Below are positions 47,177 to 55,293 of a stretch of 64,000 nt of DNA, piece after piece (the stretch's first letter is position 1; every line of letters begins with the position of its first letter). The notes beneath the pieces were generated by a model, which worked only from the letters and a program-made list of their open reading frames with translations, did not search any database and was not told the origin of the DNA. Position numbers and translations under genes: made by a program. Source of the stretch: an uncultured Dysgonomonas sp. (lineage in GTDB: Bacteria > Bacteroidota > Bacteroidia > Bacteroidales > Dysgonomonadaceae); contig NZ_LT599032.1 of NCBI RefSeq assembly GCF_900079725.1, forward strand, positions 2,601,518 through 2,665,517, given 5' to 3'.

Positions 47177-48049
47177 ATGGATGGAATAATCAGATATTTA
47201 AAACAACCATATCCAGCCAATGAAAAGCCATGGCAGACTGTCATCGTGGCATTTATTGCTGTTTTTCTACTGCTCGCTCTATTCCAGCCTTTTCACCTGC
47301 AAGGTGTATTTAATAAATGGCTGATAATAGGGGGATATTCATTGGTGACGGCAGTATGTACTTTTATTGTAACTTATGCATTTCCCGTAATTTTCAAAAA
47401 GTTCTATCAAGCTGCTACTTGGACTAACTGTAAGAATATGCTCAATAACCTGATTATAATTCTGACTATTAGTCTAGGGAATTTTTTGTTTGACATTTCT
47501 ATCTGGCATAGAGAACCTGAAATATTTCTATCTGTTTTCCTCTTCTATTTAGTTGCTACGTTTATTGTTGGGTTGGTTCCTGTTACTGTCATTTCATTCT
47601 TTATACAAAATAATGCACTGAAACGGAACCTGCGCGAGGCAAAAGAGAGTAACAACAGACTGCTTGAACGTTTGGCTGCAAATGAGCCGGCTTTGCCATT
47701 TAACTCCGGCATGATTACATTGAGTGGTACTACCAAAGACTCCGTTAGTTTTAACCCCGAAACGCTCCTTTACATTGAGTCATCGGGAAACTATACTACA
47801 TTTTATTATCAGGAAAACGATATTGTAAAACAAAAGCAACTCAGAGCGACGATCAGTCAGATAGAGACAGACCTGCAACCTTATCCTGATATTGTACGCT
47901 GTCACCGGGCTTTCATGGTGAATATAGCACAAATTGTTTCAGTTACAGGAAATTCTTTAGGCTTCCAGTTAAAACTGAAATATACAAAGGACGAAGTTCC
48001 CGTATCGCGCACCTACACAAAACTCATCCGGACCCGTATTGCGGGATAA
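47177..48049 (+). CDS. Membrane-anchored LytTR DNA-binding regulator
   Basis: 290 residues. Four N-terminal membrane segments (about 22-42, 52-72, 92-110, 120-145), a basic/acidic linker (NALKRNLREAKESNNRLLERLA), then a LytTR domain: SVSFNPETLLYIESSGNYTTFYY, LRATISQIETDL, DIVRCHRAFMVNIAQIV, VPVSRTYTKLI. Same layout as the protein at 10449 (YLK..P.. start, KWQ/PWQ, then LytTR), and both are followed by TCACA repeats and a target-like promoter. It may be a one-component membrane transcription factor downstream of the LytS/LytT pair. Confidence 0.92.
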   Translation: MDGIIRYLKQPYPANEKPWQTVIVAFIAVFLLLALFQPFHLQGVFNKWLIIGGYSLVTAVCTFIVTYAFPVIFKKFYQAATWTNCKNMLNNLIIILTISLGNFLFDISIWHREPEIFLSVFLFYLVATFIVGLVPVTVISFFIQNNALKRNLREAKESNNRLLERLAANEPALPFNSGMITLSGTTKDSVSFNPETLLYIESSGNYTTFYYQENDIVKQKQLRATISQIETDLQPYPDIVRCHRAFMVNIAQIVSVTGNSLGFQLKLKYTKDEVPVSRTYTKLIRTRIAG

Positions 48050-48100
48050 ACAAGTTCATGTCTTATTATCACCGATTTATGATGGGCAAACTTAGCTGTT

Positions 48101-48126
48101 TGTCACATTTATTGCTGTCTGTCACA
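48101..48126 (+). promoter_or_regulatory. TGTCACA direct repeats, candidate LytTR binding site
   Basis: TGTCACA at 48101-48107 and again at 48120-48126, period 19, each preceded by GCTGTT/GCTGTC. They sit 5-6 bp upstream of the -33 element of the next promoter. The same core, spacing and position occur upstream of the FISUMP gene at 10283-10308. Confidence 0.5.
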
Positions 48127-48131
48127 GAACT

Positions 48132-48162
48132 TTTGACACTGTTCCGATCCGGTCTATATTTG
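48132..48162 (+). promoter_or_regulatory. Promoter of the small peptide/polyferredoxin unit
   Basis: TTTG (48132-48135), a 19-nt spacer and TATATTTG (48155-48162): a textbook Bacteroidetes promoter, 26 bp before ATG 48188. Confidence 0.75.
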
Positions 48163-48187
48163 CCTCAAATCAACAAACAATTATCGT

Positions 48188-48253
48188 ATGAATAGTATTG
48201 CTTTTACTTTAGGCTTTGTCTCAGGATTATTGTTAGCTCTATTAATCTATTAA
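48188..48253 (+). CDS. 21-residue single-pass membrane peptide
   Basis: ATG AAT AGT ... TAT TAA encodes MNSIAFTLGFVSGLLLALLIY, a single hydrophobic helix with a GxxxG-like FVSG centre. It is the first open frame after the promoter at 48132-48162 and lies 11 bp before the polyferredoxin ATG. It may be a small membrane subunit or regulator of the polyferredoxin or a leader that couples translation. Chance cannot be excluded for so short a frame. Confidence 0.4.
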   Translation: MNSIAFTLGFVSGLLLALLIY

Positions 48254-48264
48254 TAATTTAACGT

Positions 48265-49140
48265 ATGAAATTCAAACATTTTGTTCCTTTACTTATCGGG
48301 CTTTTACTCGGATTCTCTTTAGGCTGGTGGGGATTCCGGATCATTTTCCCCTGGATTGGCGGCTGGATTACAATCGGTTCGTTGGTAGCATACCGGCTGA
48401 AAGGGAAGAATAAGGATCTGGGACGTCGTATTACTATTTTAATGATTTCACCGGTGTTTCTTCTCTTTTTGGGAGTCATGCAACGGGAAAATCTGCAACT
48501 GGAAGAGAATGTGTTTTATATATTATTATTTATTTCCACCGGACTATTTACCCGGGTACTGGTGCATTATGCCATTGCCAAGATTATCGGTCCGTTGATC
48601 TGGGGGCGCGGTTTCTGTGGATGGGCCTGCTGGACAGCTGCTATTCTGGAATGGTTGCCTATAAAAGAAAACCGTAAGATTCCTGTCAAATATACCCGTA
48701 TGCGCTATCTGGTATTTGTTTTTTCCATATTGATACCTGTAGCTTTTATTCTGCTGGGTTACGATTGGCAGACGAATCATATAAATGAAGATGGGGGTAT
48801 TGTGCAAGGGGGAAAACCCGGCGCTCTCATCTGGTTCCTTGTGGGCAATGGTCTTTATTATTTTGTCGCTATTATTCTTGCCTTCAAATTCAAAAAGAAA
48901 CGTGCCTTTTGCAAAATTGCCTGTCCGGTATCGCTGGTTATGAAAGCACAGACAAGTATCGCTTTGATAAAGGTAAGACCTACCGGAAACGAGTGTACCT
49001 CTTGCGGCTCCTGCAATCGTAATTGTCCGATGGATGTGGATGTAGTAAGCTATATCTCGAAAGGGAAAAAGATAAGTTCAAGCGAATGTATCCTGTGCGG
49101 AAAATGCGGGGACATATGCCCGCAAAGCGCTATCAGGTAA
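48265..49140 (+). CDS. Membrane polyferredoxin (NapH/NosR-like 4Fe-4S protein)
   Basis: 291 residues. Four to five membrane helices with cytoplasmic or membrane-edge Cys motifs: GFCGWACW (C-x3-C but lacking the usual following Pro), FCKIACPVS, then a C-terminal ferredoxin domain with CTSCGSCNRNCP and CILCGKCGDICP, ligands for two 4Fe-4S clusters. Related proteins pass electrons from quinol or ferredoxin to periplasmic enzymes. No partner reductase is in the neighbourhood. It is probably controlled by the LytTR site upstream. Confidence 0.9.
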   Translation: MKFKHFVPLLIGLLLGFSLGWWGFRIIFPWIGGWITIGSLVAYRLKGKNKDLGRRITILMISPVFLLFLGVMQRENLQLEENVFYILLFISTGLFTRVLVHYAIAKIIGPLIWGRGFCGWACWTAAILEWLPIKENRKIPVKYTRMRYLVFVFSILIPVAFILLGYDWQTNHINEDGGIVQGGKPGALIWFLVGNGLYYFVAIILAFKFKKKRAFCKIACPVSLVMKAQTSIALIKVRPTGNECTSCGSCNRNCPMDVDVVSYISKGKKISSSECILCGKCGDICPQSAIR

Positions 49141-49158
49141 ATCCACCACCTATCATGT

Positions 49159-50040
49159 CTATCTTGTAAGAAAGTCATATACAGCCTTCGATATTTCGGC
49201 TATTATCCTCATATTCGTGGCTTCATCTTCCATCGAATCGGCAACAAAAACGGTAAGTGAATAATAACGGCCATCGGGTAGCCGGATGATTGCAATATCA
49301 TTTTCCGCGGCATTCAGCCCCTCGGCATTGCGGAAAGAGGCACCTGTCTTATGAGCGACAATTGTACCCGGAGGGAGCAAGCCTCTGATCTTTTTCGGCC
49401 CGGTTGGAGTATCCACCATAGCATTCCACAGAAAGTCGTGGAAATGCTGAGGCAGTATATTGCCTGTCCTGAATTTTTCCAATACCCGTGCAGCTGTAAG
49501 GGGAGTACTCCAGTTGGTATATTGCACTTCCCAAGGGCCATGCATCTCTTCTTCGGTGGCGGCAATGGCAAAATCAGTAAATCCGAGGCTTCTTATATAT
49601 TGGTCTACTGCGGAGGGACCACCCACAAAGCGGAACAGGATATCACATCCGTTGTTATCGCTCAGGGAAACTGTATATTTTAAAATTTCGCTAATCGATA
49701 ATTCCATGTTTCCATCGGGATAATCGTCTCTCAGAGGACTATGGGTGTTGGGCAAAAGCTCAGCTTTAGGGATGAATATCTTATGGTTGAGCGATAGGTT
49801 ATTCTTATCCAGATAGTCGAGCACAGCCAGTGCCAAATGAAATTTGTATGTGCTCTGTGTCGGATAATGGAACTCGTTATTGACTGTCAATGTGTCTTTT
49901 CCATCGACTATCAATGCAACTCCGACAGTAGCCCGTTTGCCTCCGATAATTTTTGCTATATCATTTCTTAGCACATCATTTTGGGAAAAAGCATGGGTTG
50001 TGATTGCAAATACGCTTATAAGCAGGAATAGGTGTTTCAT
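49159..50040 (-). CDS. Class A beta-lactamase, A2 subclass-like
   Basis: 293 residues with a signal peptide (to AFSQ). All serine beta-lactamase motifs are present: S63-T-Y-K66 (Ambler S70xxK), SDNN at 127-130 (SDN loop), the omega-loop Glu in TEEEMHG (about 161-167) and HKTG at 229-232. The pattern resembles the Bacteroidetes CepA/CblA/CfxA/PER branch (often cephalosporinases or ESBL-type); the spectrum cannot be read here. It is the last gene of the cbpA-cbpM-bla run, only 3 bp after cbpM. There are no mobile-element signs, so it appears to be a resident gene. Confidence 0.95.
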   Translation of the reverse strand: MKHLFLLISVFAITTHAFSQNDVLRNDIAKIIGGKRATVGVALIVDGKDTLTVNNEFHYPTQSTYKFHLALAVLDYLDKNNLSLNHKIFIPKAELLPNTHSPLRDDYPDGNMELSISEILKYTVSLSDNNGCDILFRFVGGPSAVDQYIRSLGFTDFAIAATEEEMHGPWEVQYTNWSTPLTAARVLEKFRTGNILPQHFHDFLWNAMVDTPTGPKKIRGLLPPGTIVAHKTGASFRNAEGLNAAENDIAIIRLPDGRYYSLTVFVADSMEDEATNMRIIAEISKAVYDFLTR

Positions 50041-50043
50041 ATA

Positions 50044-50331
50044 TCAATCTATTAGCCTTATCTGTTCTTTCAAACGGTGTATCTCCTCCTGCATCTCATC
50101 TATCTTATCCAGAAGGTTTTGAATAACATCTATACCTGCTACATTGATGGAAAGATCGTAATGCCACCGCACATATTGGTCAAGATGTTTCAGTTGCGAG
50201 ATATGTATGTAACGCTCATTTTCTATAATACTGATCTGTATAAGCCCTTCACTTTCGAGTTGTACGATAAAATCAGGCTCCACCTGATTCTGTATGCAAT
50301 ACTCCTGTATGATGATTAATTCTGATGTCAT
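50044..50331 (-). CDS. cbpM: Chaperone modulatory protein CbpM
   Basis: 95 residues. MerR-like helix-turn-helix fold without DNA-binding evidence: IQEYCIQNQVEPDFIVQLESEGLI, then RYIHISQLKHLDQYVRWHYDLSINVAGIDVIQNLLDKIDEMQEEI with a C-terminal coiled coil. CbpM binds and inhibits the J-domain co-chaperone CbpA, whose gene is 18 bp upstream in the same transcript. Confidence 0.92.
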   Translation of the reverse strand: MTSELIIIQEYCIQNQVEPDFIVQLESEGLIQISIIENERYIHISQLKHLDQYVRWHYDLSINVAGIDVIQNLLDKIDEMQEEIHRLKEQIRLID

Positions 50332-50349
50332 AACATTGATGCTTTAGGG

Positions 50350-51270
50350 TTAAGACTTCGCTAACTTTTCGAACAATTCCTTTTGTTCATTATTCAGATT
50401 GACGGGTATCTCTATTGAGTATGTTATGATAAGGTCCCCAAACTGCCCATCCTTTTTGTAGACAGGAAATCCTTTGCCCTTCAATCTTACTTTTGTTCCA
50501 TTCTGGGTCCCTGCAGCTACTTTCAGTTTTACTTTTCCGGTGAAAGTATCTACGGTCTCTTCCCCGCCAAGAACAGCTGTGTATAGGTTAAGGTTGGTAT
50601 TGGTATATAAATCGTTCCCTACCCGTTTAAATTTAGGATCTTCTTCTATAATAAACGTAATATACAAATCTCCATTCGGTCCGCCATTTTTACCCGGCGC
50701 TCCTTGTCCGGCCAATTTTATTACCTGCCCGTCGGACACTCCGGCAGGAATAGTTATGCGCAGGTTCTTACTATCCAGAGTGAGTGTACGTTTGTGGGTT
50801 TCAGATGCATCGCGCAGGCTTAAATGGAGTTCGGAGGTATAGTCTTGGCCTCTGTACCCTCTGCTTTGCCTGCTGCCACCAGACGGTCTTCTTCCCCCAA
50901 ACAGCGATTCGAAGAAATCGGAAAATCCGCCTTCATCGTCTCCTCCGAAACTATATGAGCCTCCTCCGAAACCGCCAAAGCTGCTATAGTCGGCAAAACC
51001 TCCGTTTTGAGATTGTTGCTGACGGGCTTTTTCGTATTCTTCAGCATGCTTCCAGTTTTCACCGTATTCATCATATTTTTTTCGCTTTTCGGAATCGGAA
51101 AGTACTTCGTTAGCTTCATTTATCTGCTGGAACTTCTTTTTTGCTTCTTCATCATTTGGGTTGATATCAGGATGATACTTTCTGGCCAGTTTGCGGTACG
51201 ATTTTTTGATATCGTCAGCACTGGCTGTCTTGGATACGCCCAATATGCTATAATAATCTATAAATGCCAT
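50350..51270 (-). CDS. cbpA: DnaJ-type co-chaperone CbpA
   Basis: 306 residues. J domain (1-70) with the HPD motif in ARKYHPDIN, a G/F-rich segment (about 95-130, [21 protein letters not shown]) and a C-terminal peptide-binding region without the DnaJ zinc finger, hence CbpA type. Contains [23 protein letters not shown] and [12 protein letters not shown]. Co-chaperone of DnaK and a nucleoid-associated protein in E. coli. First gene of cbpA-cbpM-bla. Confidence 0.93.
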   Translation of the reverse strand: MAFIDYYSILGVSKTASADDIKKSYRKLARKYHPDINPNDEEAKKKFQQINEANEVLSDSEKRKKYDEYGENWKHAEEYEKARQQQSQNGGFADYSSFGGFGGGSYSFGGDDEGGFSDFFESLFGGRRPSGGSRQSRGYRGQDYTSELHLSLRDASETHKRTLTLDSKNLRITIPAGVSDGQVIKLAGQGAPGKNGGPNGDLYITFIIEEDPKFKRVGNDLYTNTNLNLYTAVLGGEETVDTFTGKVKLKVAAGTQNGTKVRLKGKGFPVYKKDGQFGDLIITYSIEIPVNLNNEQKELFEKLAKS

Positions 51271-51377
51271 ATATGATTAATTTCAAGATTTAAAAATTTC
51301 ATTATTCAAAGATTGGGAAAAGCAATCCTTGACTCTTCATTTTATATCTTAGTCTCTCCGTAAGTCCCTTCGTGGGA

Positions 51378-51965
51378 TCAGGGGGCTGTTTTTTCCCTTA
51401 CCTTTAATTCATTGTATATTTTAAGGCAAGCCCATGCATCAATGGCTGCGTACATTTTCTGTGCATCGGATAGCACATCTGCTTCCCAGTTTGACAGGCG
51501 TTGGCCTTTCGATATCCTTTTTTCAAAAAGTATGCCATAAATGCGTTGCAGACCATTGTCTTCGATGCTATAACTTTTTACAAAAGACTGTAGTTCAATG
51601 AAATTGGATGGAATGAAAGCTGCATTCCGTTTATGTATGGCAGAAAAATCGTCTTTTAAAGATAGTCCTATTTTTTTGATTGCCGGATTTACCAGAATTT
51701 GTGCCAAACAATCAGGTAATCCTATTATATTGAGACGAAAAAGGAAACACGTGTCATCTGTAGATAATTGCATCAGTGCAATCTGATGAGATACACCTTT
51801 GCGGAAAGCCGGGCGGGTTTCAGTATCAAACCCGATAGCCGTTTGTTTTTTGAGATAAGCAGTAGCTTTCTCGGCTTCACTTTCACTTTGTACAACAATT
51901 ATCCGCCCATCGAATCTCTCCATTGGCATTACGGATAATTCCTCTTTTGAAATTGTTTTTACCAT
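51378..51965 (-). CDS. 3'-5' exonuclease (RNase D-like DEDD)
   Basis: 195 residues. Exo I motif GFDTETRP (DE pair), Exo II LSLKDDFSAIHKR-type segment (GLSLKDDF) and Exo III YAAIDAWACLKIY (DEDDy, Tyr-Asp). It lacks the HRDC domain of full RNase D and so is a stand-alone exonuclease domain of tRNA/RNA or DNA processing type. The start overlaps the end of the DUF5063 gene by 7 bp, so they are translationally coupled. Confidence 0.9.
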   Translation of the reverse strand: MVKTISKEELSVMPMERFDGRIIVVQSESEAEKATAYLKKQTAIGFDTETRPAFRKGVSHQIALMQLSTDDTCFLFRLNIIGLPDCLAQILVNPAIKKIGLSLKDDFSAIHKRNAAFIPSNFIELQSFVKSYSIEDNGLQRIYGILFEKRISKGQRLSNWEADVLSDAQKMYAAIDAWACLKIYNELKVREKTAP

Positions 51966-52534
51966 AATTCTTCGTTGTCAGTCTGTTCAAGGTCTTCGTC
52001 TTCGAGGGCATCCGGCTCTGTTGAGTATTTTATCGAATGTAGTGCCCGTAAAACGTTTACCAGCTTTTGCCCCCAGTATGTTTTGAAGTTCTCCATACAC
52101 ACATAGAGGGCGTCATTCATATTTTCGGTAATGCCCCGTTCGAATATGGTGATGAAGTTCTTTATATCCTGATAGATATCTGCAAGGTCTTCACTGATAC
52201 TTGCCGATATCGGGGTTTCGCTGTATTTCATATCTTGAAGAAATACTTCAAGGTATGTATCGTTATTTACATATACATTATATAATTTGGAAGTGATGAA
52301 ATTGTATATGTCTTCTGTAACGGTTATTTCCGGTTCTTCGTCATTTACGGTATCGGTTTCCGGAACAAGACTTGCTTTAAGGTATAGCAAGGGTAGGAGT
52401 TTGGTTAATTTATCCGTAAGATCTGTTTCCGTGATTTCTTCGAAATTTTCCAGAAAGGCACAATACTGGACGGCTACAGTTACAAATTCAATCGCATCTT
52501 TCGAGTATACTATTTCTTTTAGTTGATCTGTCAT
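51959..52534 (-). CDS. DUF5063 protein
   Basis: 191 residues, acidic and mostly helical. It opens with FVTVAVQYCAFLENFEEITETDLTDKLTKLLPLLYLKASLVPE, the characteristic start of the Bacteroidetes DUF5063 family, and ends in a very acidic tail (ALEDEDLEQTDNEELW). Function unknown; the constant coupling with the downstream exonuclease suggests a joint role in nucleic-acid metabolism (inference). Confidence 0.85.
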   Translation of the reverse strand: MTDQLKEIVYSKDAIEFVTVAVQYCAFLENFEEITETDLTDKLTKLLPLLYLKASLVPETDTVNDEEPEITVTEDIYNFITSKLYNVYVNNDTYLEVFLQDMKYSETPISASISEDLADIYQDIKNFITIFERGITENMNDALYVCMENFKTYWGQKLVNVLRALHSIKYSTEPDALEDEDLEQTDNEELW

Positions 52535-52599
52535 TGTTGTTTCTTATTTTATCCGGTGCATTTGTATTGCATGGATTTTCCTCTGTTATTATTAAATAA

Positions 52600-52607
52600 C
52601 AAATTTA
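52600..52607 (-). promoter_or_regulatory. -7 promoter box of DUF5063-exonuclease pair
   Basis: TAAATTTG on the minus strand, 66 bp upstream of ATG 52534. Confidence 0.55.
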
Positions 52608-52652
52608 GGCGATTATTTGTTAAGTAACGAAAGGATAAGATATTTTAAATAT

Positions 52653-53390
52653 TTATCTTTTCCCAATGTACTTCTTATAATCTATACCCGCTTTCCTAGC
52701 CTGCGAATGCTGCATCCGACGGGGTATCGTATACGATTTCCCATCTTTAATAAAATTTGTCCCTGTTTGTTTGAACCAAAAAGAGATATCGTTTTCTACA
52801 CAGAGGTCGTGTATTTCCATTATCCAGTCAAAATCACATGCCCGTGTATCCTTTCCCGATTCTCCTCCGGCAGTGACATGCTCCACCCATGACCCTATAT
52901 CATAAGGCTTTAGGTCGACTCTCTCTAAAAGAGGTTCACAGATGATTATCTTGTGCTTAATCGGGGATTTCTTATAGATAGGTAGACGGTAATCGACCCT
53001 ATCCTGATTTTCCACCGTGCAGGCTATAGTCACATTATCGTATCCTTCTCCCCAATCTTCGGGTAGGCCTATATGTAATCTGTCGATTCGCTTAGTTATC
53101 ATCAAAAAGTTGAGGTCGCTGCGCTCACGCATCATACTCCATGCCTGGGGGCGCCATTCGTCGGCATCAGCATGGAAAAAGTCAGAAGTGAAGCAGGTAA
53201 AAACATCTCCACCGGGAGGAATTTTATATTCTCCGTTTCGTTTTTTCTTTACAGGCTTATCGAAATCCTTAGTCTGTTTAACAATAGTGCTGTCTACACC
53301 GCGTCTGGCATCGCCGCGATACATGTAGCAATTGAGACAGCCTGCGCTTATTTTGTGGCAACCGTGCCACGGATTCCAAAGTGATGACAT
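52653..53390 (-). CDS. DUF5131 (phage Gp37/Gp68-like) protein
   Basis: 245 residues. Opens NPWHGCHKISAGCLNCYMYRGDARR, where the CxxxxxxGCxxCY set is diagnostic of DUF5131 and resembles a radical-SAM-like cysteine cluster. Also has FTCFTSDFFHADADEWR, FLMITKRIDRL, HVTAGGESG and CVENDISFWFKQTG. The biochemical role is unknown; members are found in phages and chromosomes. Single gene, no phage neighbours here. Confidence 0.88.
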   Translation of the reverse strand: MSSLWNPWHGCHKISAGCLNCYMYRGDARRGVDSTIVKQTKDFDKPVKKKRNGEYKIPPGGDVFTCFTSDFFHADADEWRPQAWSMMRERSDLNFLMITKRIDRLHIGLPEDWGEGYDNVTIACTVENQDRVDYRLPIYKKSPIKHKIIICEPLLERVDLKPYDIGSWVEHVTAGGESGKDTRACDFDWIMEIHDLCVENDISFWFKQTGTNFIKDGKSYTIPRRMQHSQARKAGIDYKKYIGKR

Positions 53391-53734
53391 CAGAAATGAA
53401 AATCTTTATCTATATAGTGAAATAGTTTTATAAAACATAAATATACAATGTTTGGCTAAGATAATGAAAAAGGATAAATATATAAATTCTGTTACTTTTG
53501 TTACTTTTTGGGAGATGTTGTGCACGGGAGCCCTTTAATTACATAAATGCTGCTTATGAAAAGAGAGAAAAAGTAACAATCAAAAAAATTGTATAAGGTG
53601 TCAGATTTACATATGCTCCGCTCCTGTGACCATTGGTTGTCAGATTTTTGAAACAAGCCTTTTATAAAACACAATAATTATTGCATATATATTAACGAAT
53701 AAAGTTTACTTTAGCATAGCAAACAAATTACACA
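53391..53734. other. 344-bp gene-free region
   Basis: Divergent region between DUF5131 and the lipase gene. It contains a short copy of the dispersed repeat (53489-53510), two GTGTCAGATTT/TTGTCAGATTT strings that also resemble 15352-15370, and a near-consensus -7 box TACTTTAG (53707-53714) for the lipase gene. No further gene is seen. Confidence 0.6.
53489..53510 (+). repeat. Dispersed intergenic repeat, copy 5 (short)
   Basis: CTGTTACTTTTGTTACTTTT, the core string of the family only. Confidence 0.55.
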
Positions 53735-55171
53735 ATGGATATCTTTTTGTATGTATTATATTTCCTGATTGCATTGGCTGTTATATCAACCGATATAGCA
53801 AAGAAGTTATTCAATAATGCAGGTTTATCTTATTTTGTATTGTTTCTCGCAAATAATACACTCCTTTTTCTTTCAGTTACTGATAATTTAATATCAAAGC
53901 AGGGCTTAAATTTCGCACCGGCAGGATATATTGCATTTTCTCTCTTATTGGTTTATTCATGGATACGTATTCAGTTGGTTCCTTGTAAAACAGATACTGA
54001 TATTCCTGTGGCTGTAAAGATAGTTTATCAGGGACGACGTCTTTTATTATTGTCTGTGTGGCTTATAACAATTCAGTTGTTAGTTGTTTTCAGCTATGGC
54101 ATTATCAGTCGTTATGTACCTATAGCCTCCGATAGTTTCAGATATAACAATATCATAGCCTTTTCTTTGTCGCTGCTTACCTTTCTGAATGGATGGTTCA
54201 GAGTATTTTTCTTTTCGTTAAGATTACGTATTGTACGGCGGATATTGGTCTCGATATTTATATGGGTGCCAATAGTCAATGTTTTCGTAATCCTTTATAT
54301 ATCAAGGATTGCTTTTAATGAGTATGATCATGCGTGCAATAAAGCTTTTAATGAAAGTATGAGGAGAGAGTCATTTGTATGTGAGACGAAATACCCTTTA
54401 CTGATGTTGCATGGAGTAGGATTTCGGGACTTTAAATACCTTAATTACTGGGGACGTATTCCCAAGCACCTGATCAAAAACGGTGCTACGGTTTATTATG
54501 GACATCAGGAGGCATTAGGTACCATTGAGGGTAACGGATATCTGGTGAAAGATAAAATCCTTGAAATAATAAAGCAGACAGATTGCGGAAAAGTTAATAT
54601 AATAGCTCATTCGAAAGGAGGACTCGATGCCAGATATACAATAACGGCGCTGGGCATGGATGAGTTTGTAGCGTCGCTAACCACTATATCCACTCCGCAC
54701 CGGGGGAGTGCACTCGCCGATTTCGGAAATAAGCATTTATCGGATGGAATGTATCGTTCGGTCGCAAATCTCTTTGATAAATATTTCCGCAAAATAGGCG
54801 ATAAGAATCCCGACTTCTATACGGCAATGCATCAGTTTACAAAAGAATATGCCGAAAAGTTCAATGATGAAACTCCTGATATAGAAGGGATATATTATCA
54901 GAGCTATATGTCGCTTATGAAAAACTGCTTGAGTCATAGCCTGCTTTCTGTTCCTTATCTCATTATGTGTTTGCACAATAAACAGAATGACGGATTGGTG
55001 AGTCTGGAATCTGCCCGGTGGGGCGAATTCCGAGAAGTATATACAAACAGGCGAAGAAGGGGGATCTCTCATGGTGATATGATAGACCTGACAAGGGGTA
55101 ATTATAAAAGTTTCGATGTGATAGAAACATATATCAGTATTGTTTCAGATTTGAAAAATAAAGGGTTTTGA
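53735..55171 (+). CDS. Membrane-anchored alpha/beta-hydrolase (lipase-like)
   Basis: 478 residues. About five N-terminal membrane helices (to about residue 200) are fused to an alpha/beta-hydrolase domain. The hydrolase has LLMLHGVGFRDFKYLNYWGRIPKHL (oxyanion strand), the nucleophile elbow IIAHSKGGLDARY (A-H-S-K-G instead of the usual G-H-S-x-G) and TISTPHRGSALADF, all typical of bacterial triacylglycerol lipases. The catalytic His is probably in RRGISHGDMIDL near the end. Substrate unknown. The fusion of a multi-pass membrane domain to a lipase domain is unusual. Confidence 0.85.
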   Translation: MDIFLYVLYFLIALAVISTDIAKKLFNNAGLSYFVLFLANNTLLFLSVTDNLISKQGLNFAPAGYIAFSLLLVYSWIRIQLVPCKTDTDIPVAVKIVYQGRRLLLLSVWLITIQLLVVFSYGIISRYVPIASDSFRYNNIIAFSLSLLTFLNGWFRVFFFSLRLRIVRRILVSIFIWVPIVNVFVILYISRIAFNEYDHACNKAFNESMRRESFVCETKYPLLMLHGVGFRDFKYLNYWGRIPKHLIKNGATVYYGHQEALGTIEGNGYLVKDKILEIIKQTDCGKVNIIAHSKGGLDARYTITALGMDEFVASLTTISTPHRGSALADFGNKHLSDGMYRSVANLFDKYFRKIGDKNPDFYTAMHQFTKEYAEKFNDETPDIEGIYYQSYMSLMKNCLSHSLLSVPYLIMCLHNKQNDGLVSLESARWGEFREVYTNRRRRGISHGDMIDLTRGNYKSFDVIETYISIVSDLKNKGF

Positions 55172-55246
55172 TATCGATTGTCATACACATATAATATACA
55201 TGATGAGAAAAGCACAATCAGTTTTTCACTTTATAGCAAAAGTTTA

Positions 55247-55254
55247 TATCTTTG
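55247..55254 (+). promoter_or_regulatory. -7 promoter box of ffh
   Basis: TATCTTTG followed by TGCTCCC, 40 bp before ATG 55294. It shows that an in-frame GTG at 55252 is not the start. Confidence 0.65.
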
Positions 55255-55293
55255 TGCTCCCATATAACATTGATAATAAATAACAACAATAAT

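Noticed and set aside
52653-53390. Remnant prophage suggested by the Gp37/Gp68-like DUF5131 protein
   Set aside because: No other phage genes, no integrase and no att repeats; DUF5131 also occurs as a lone chromosomal gene.
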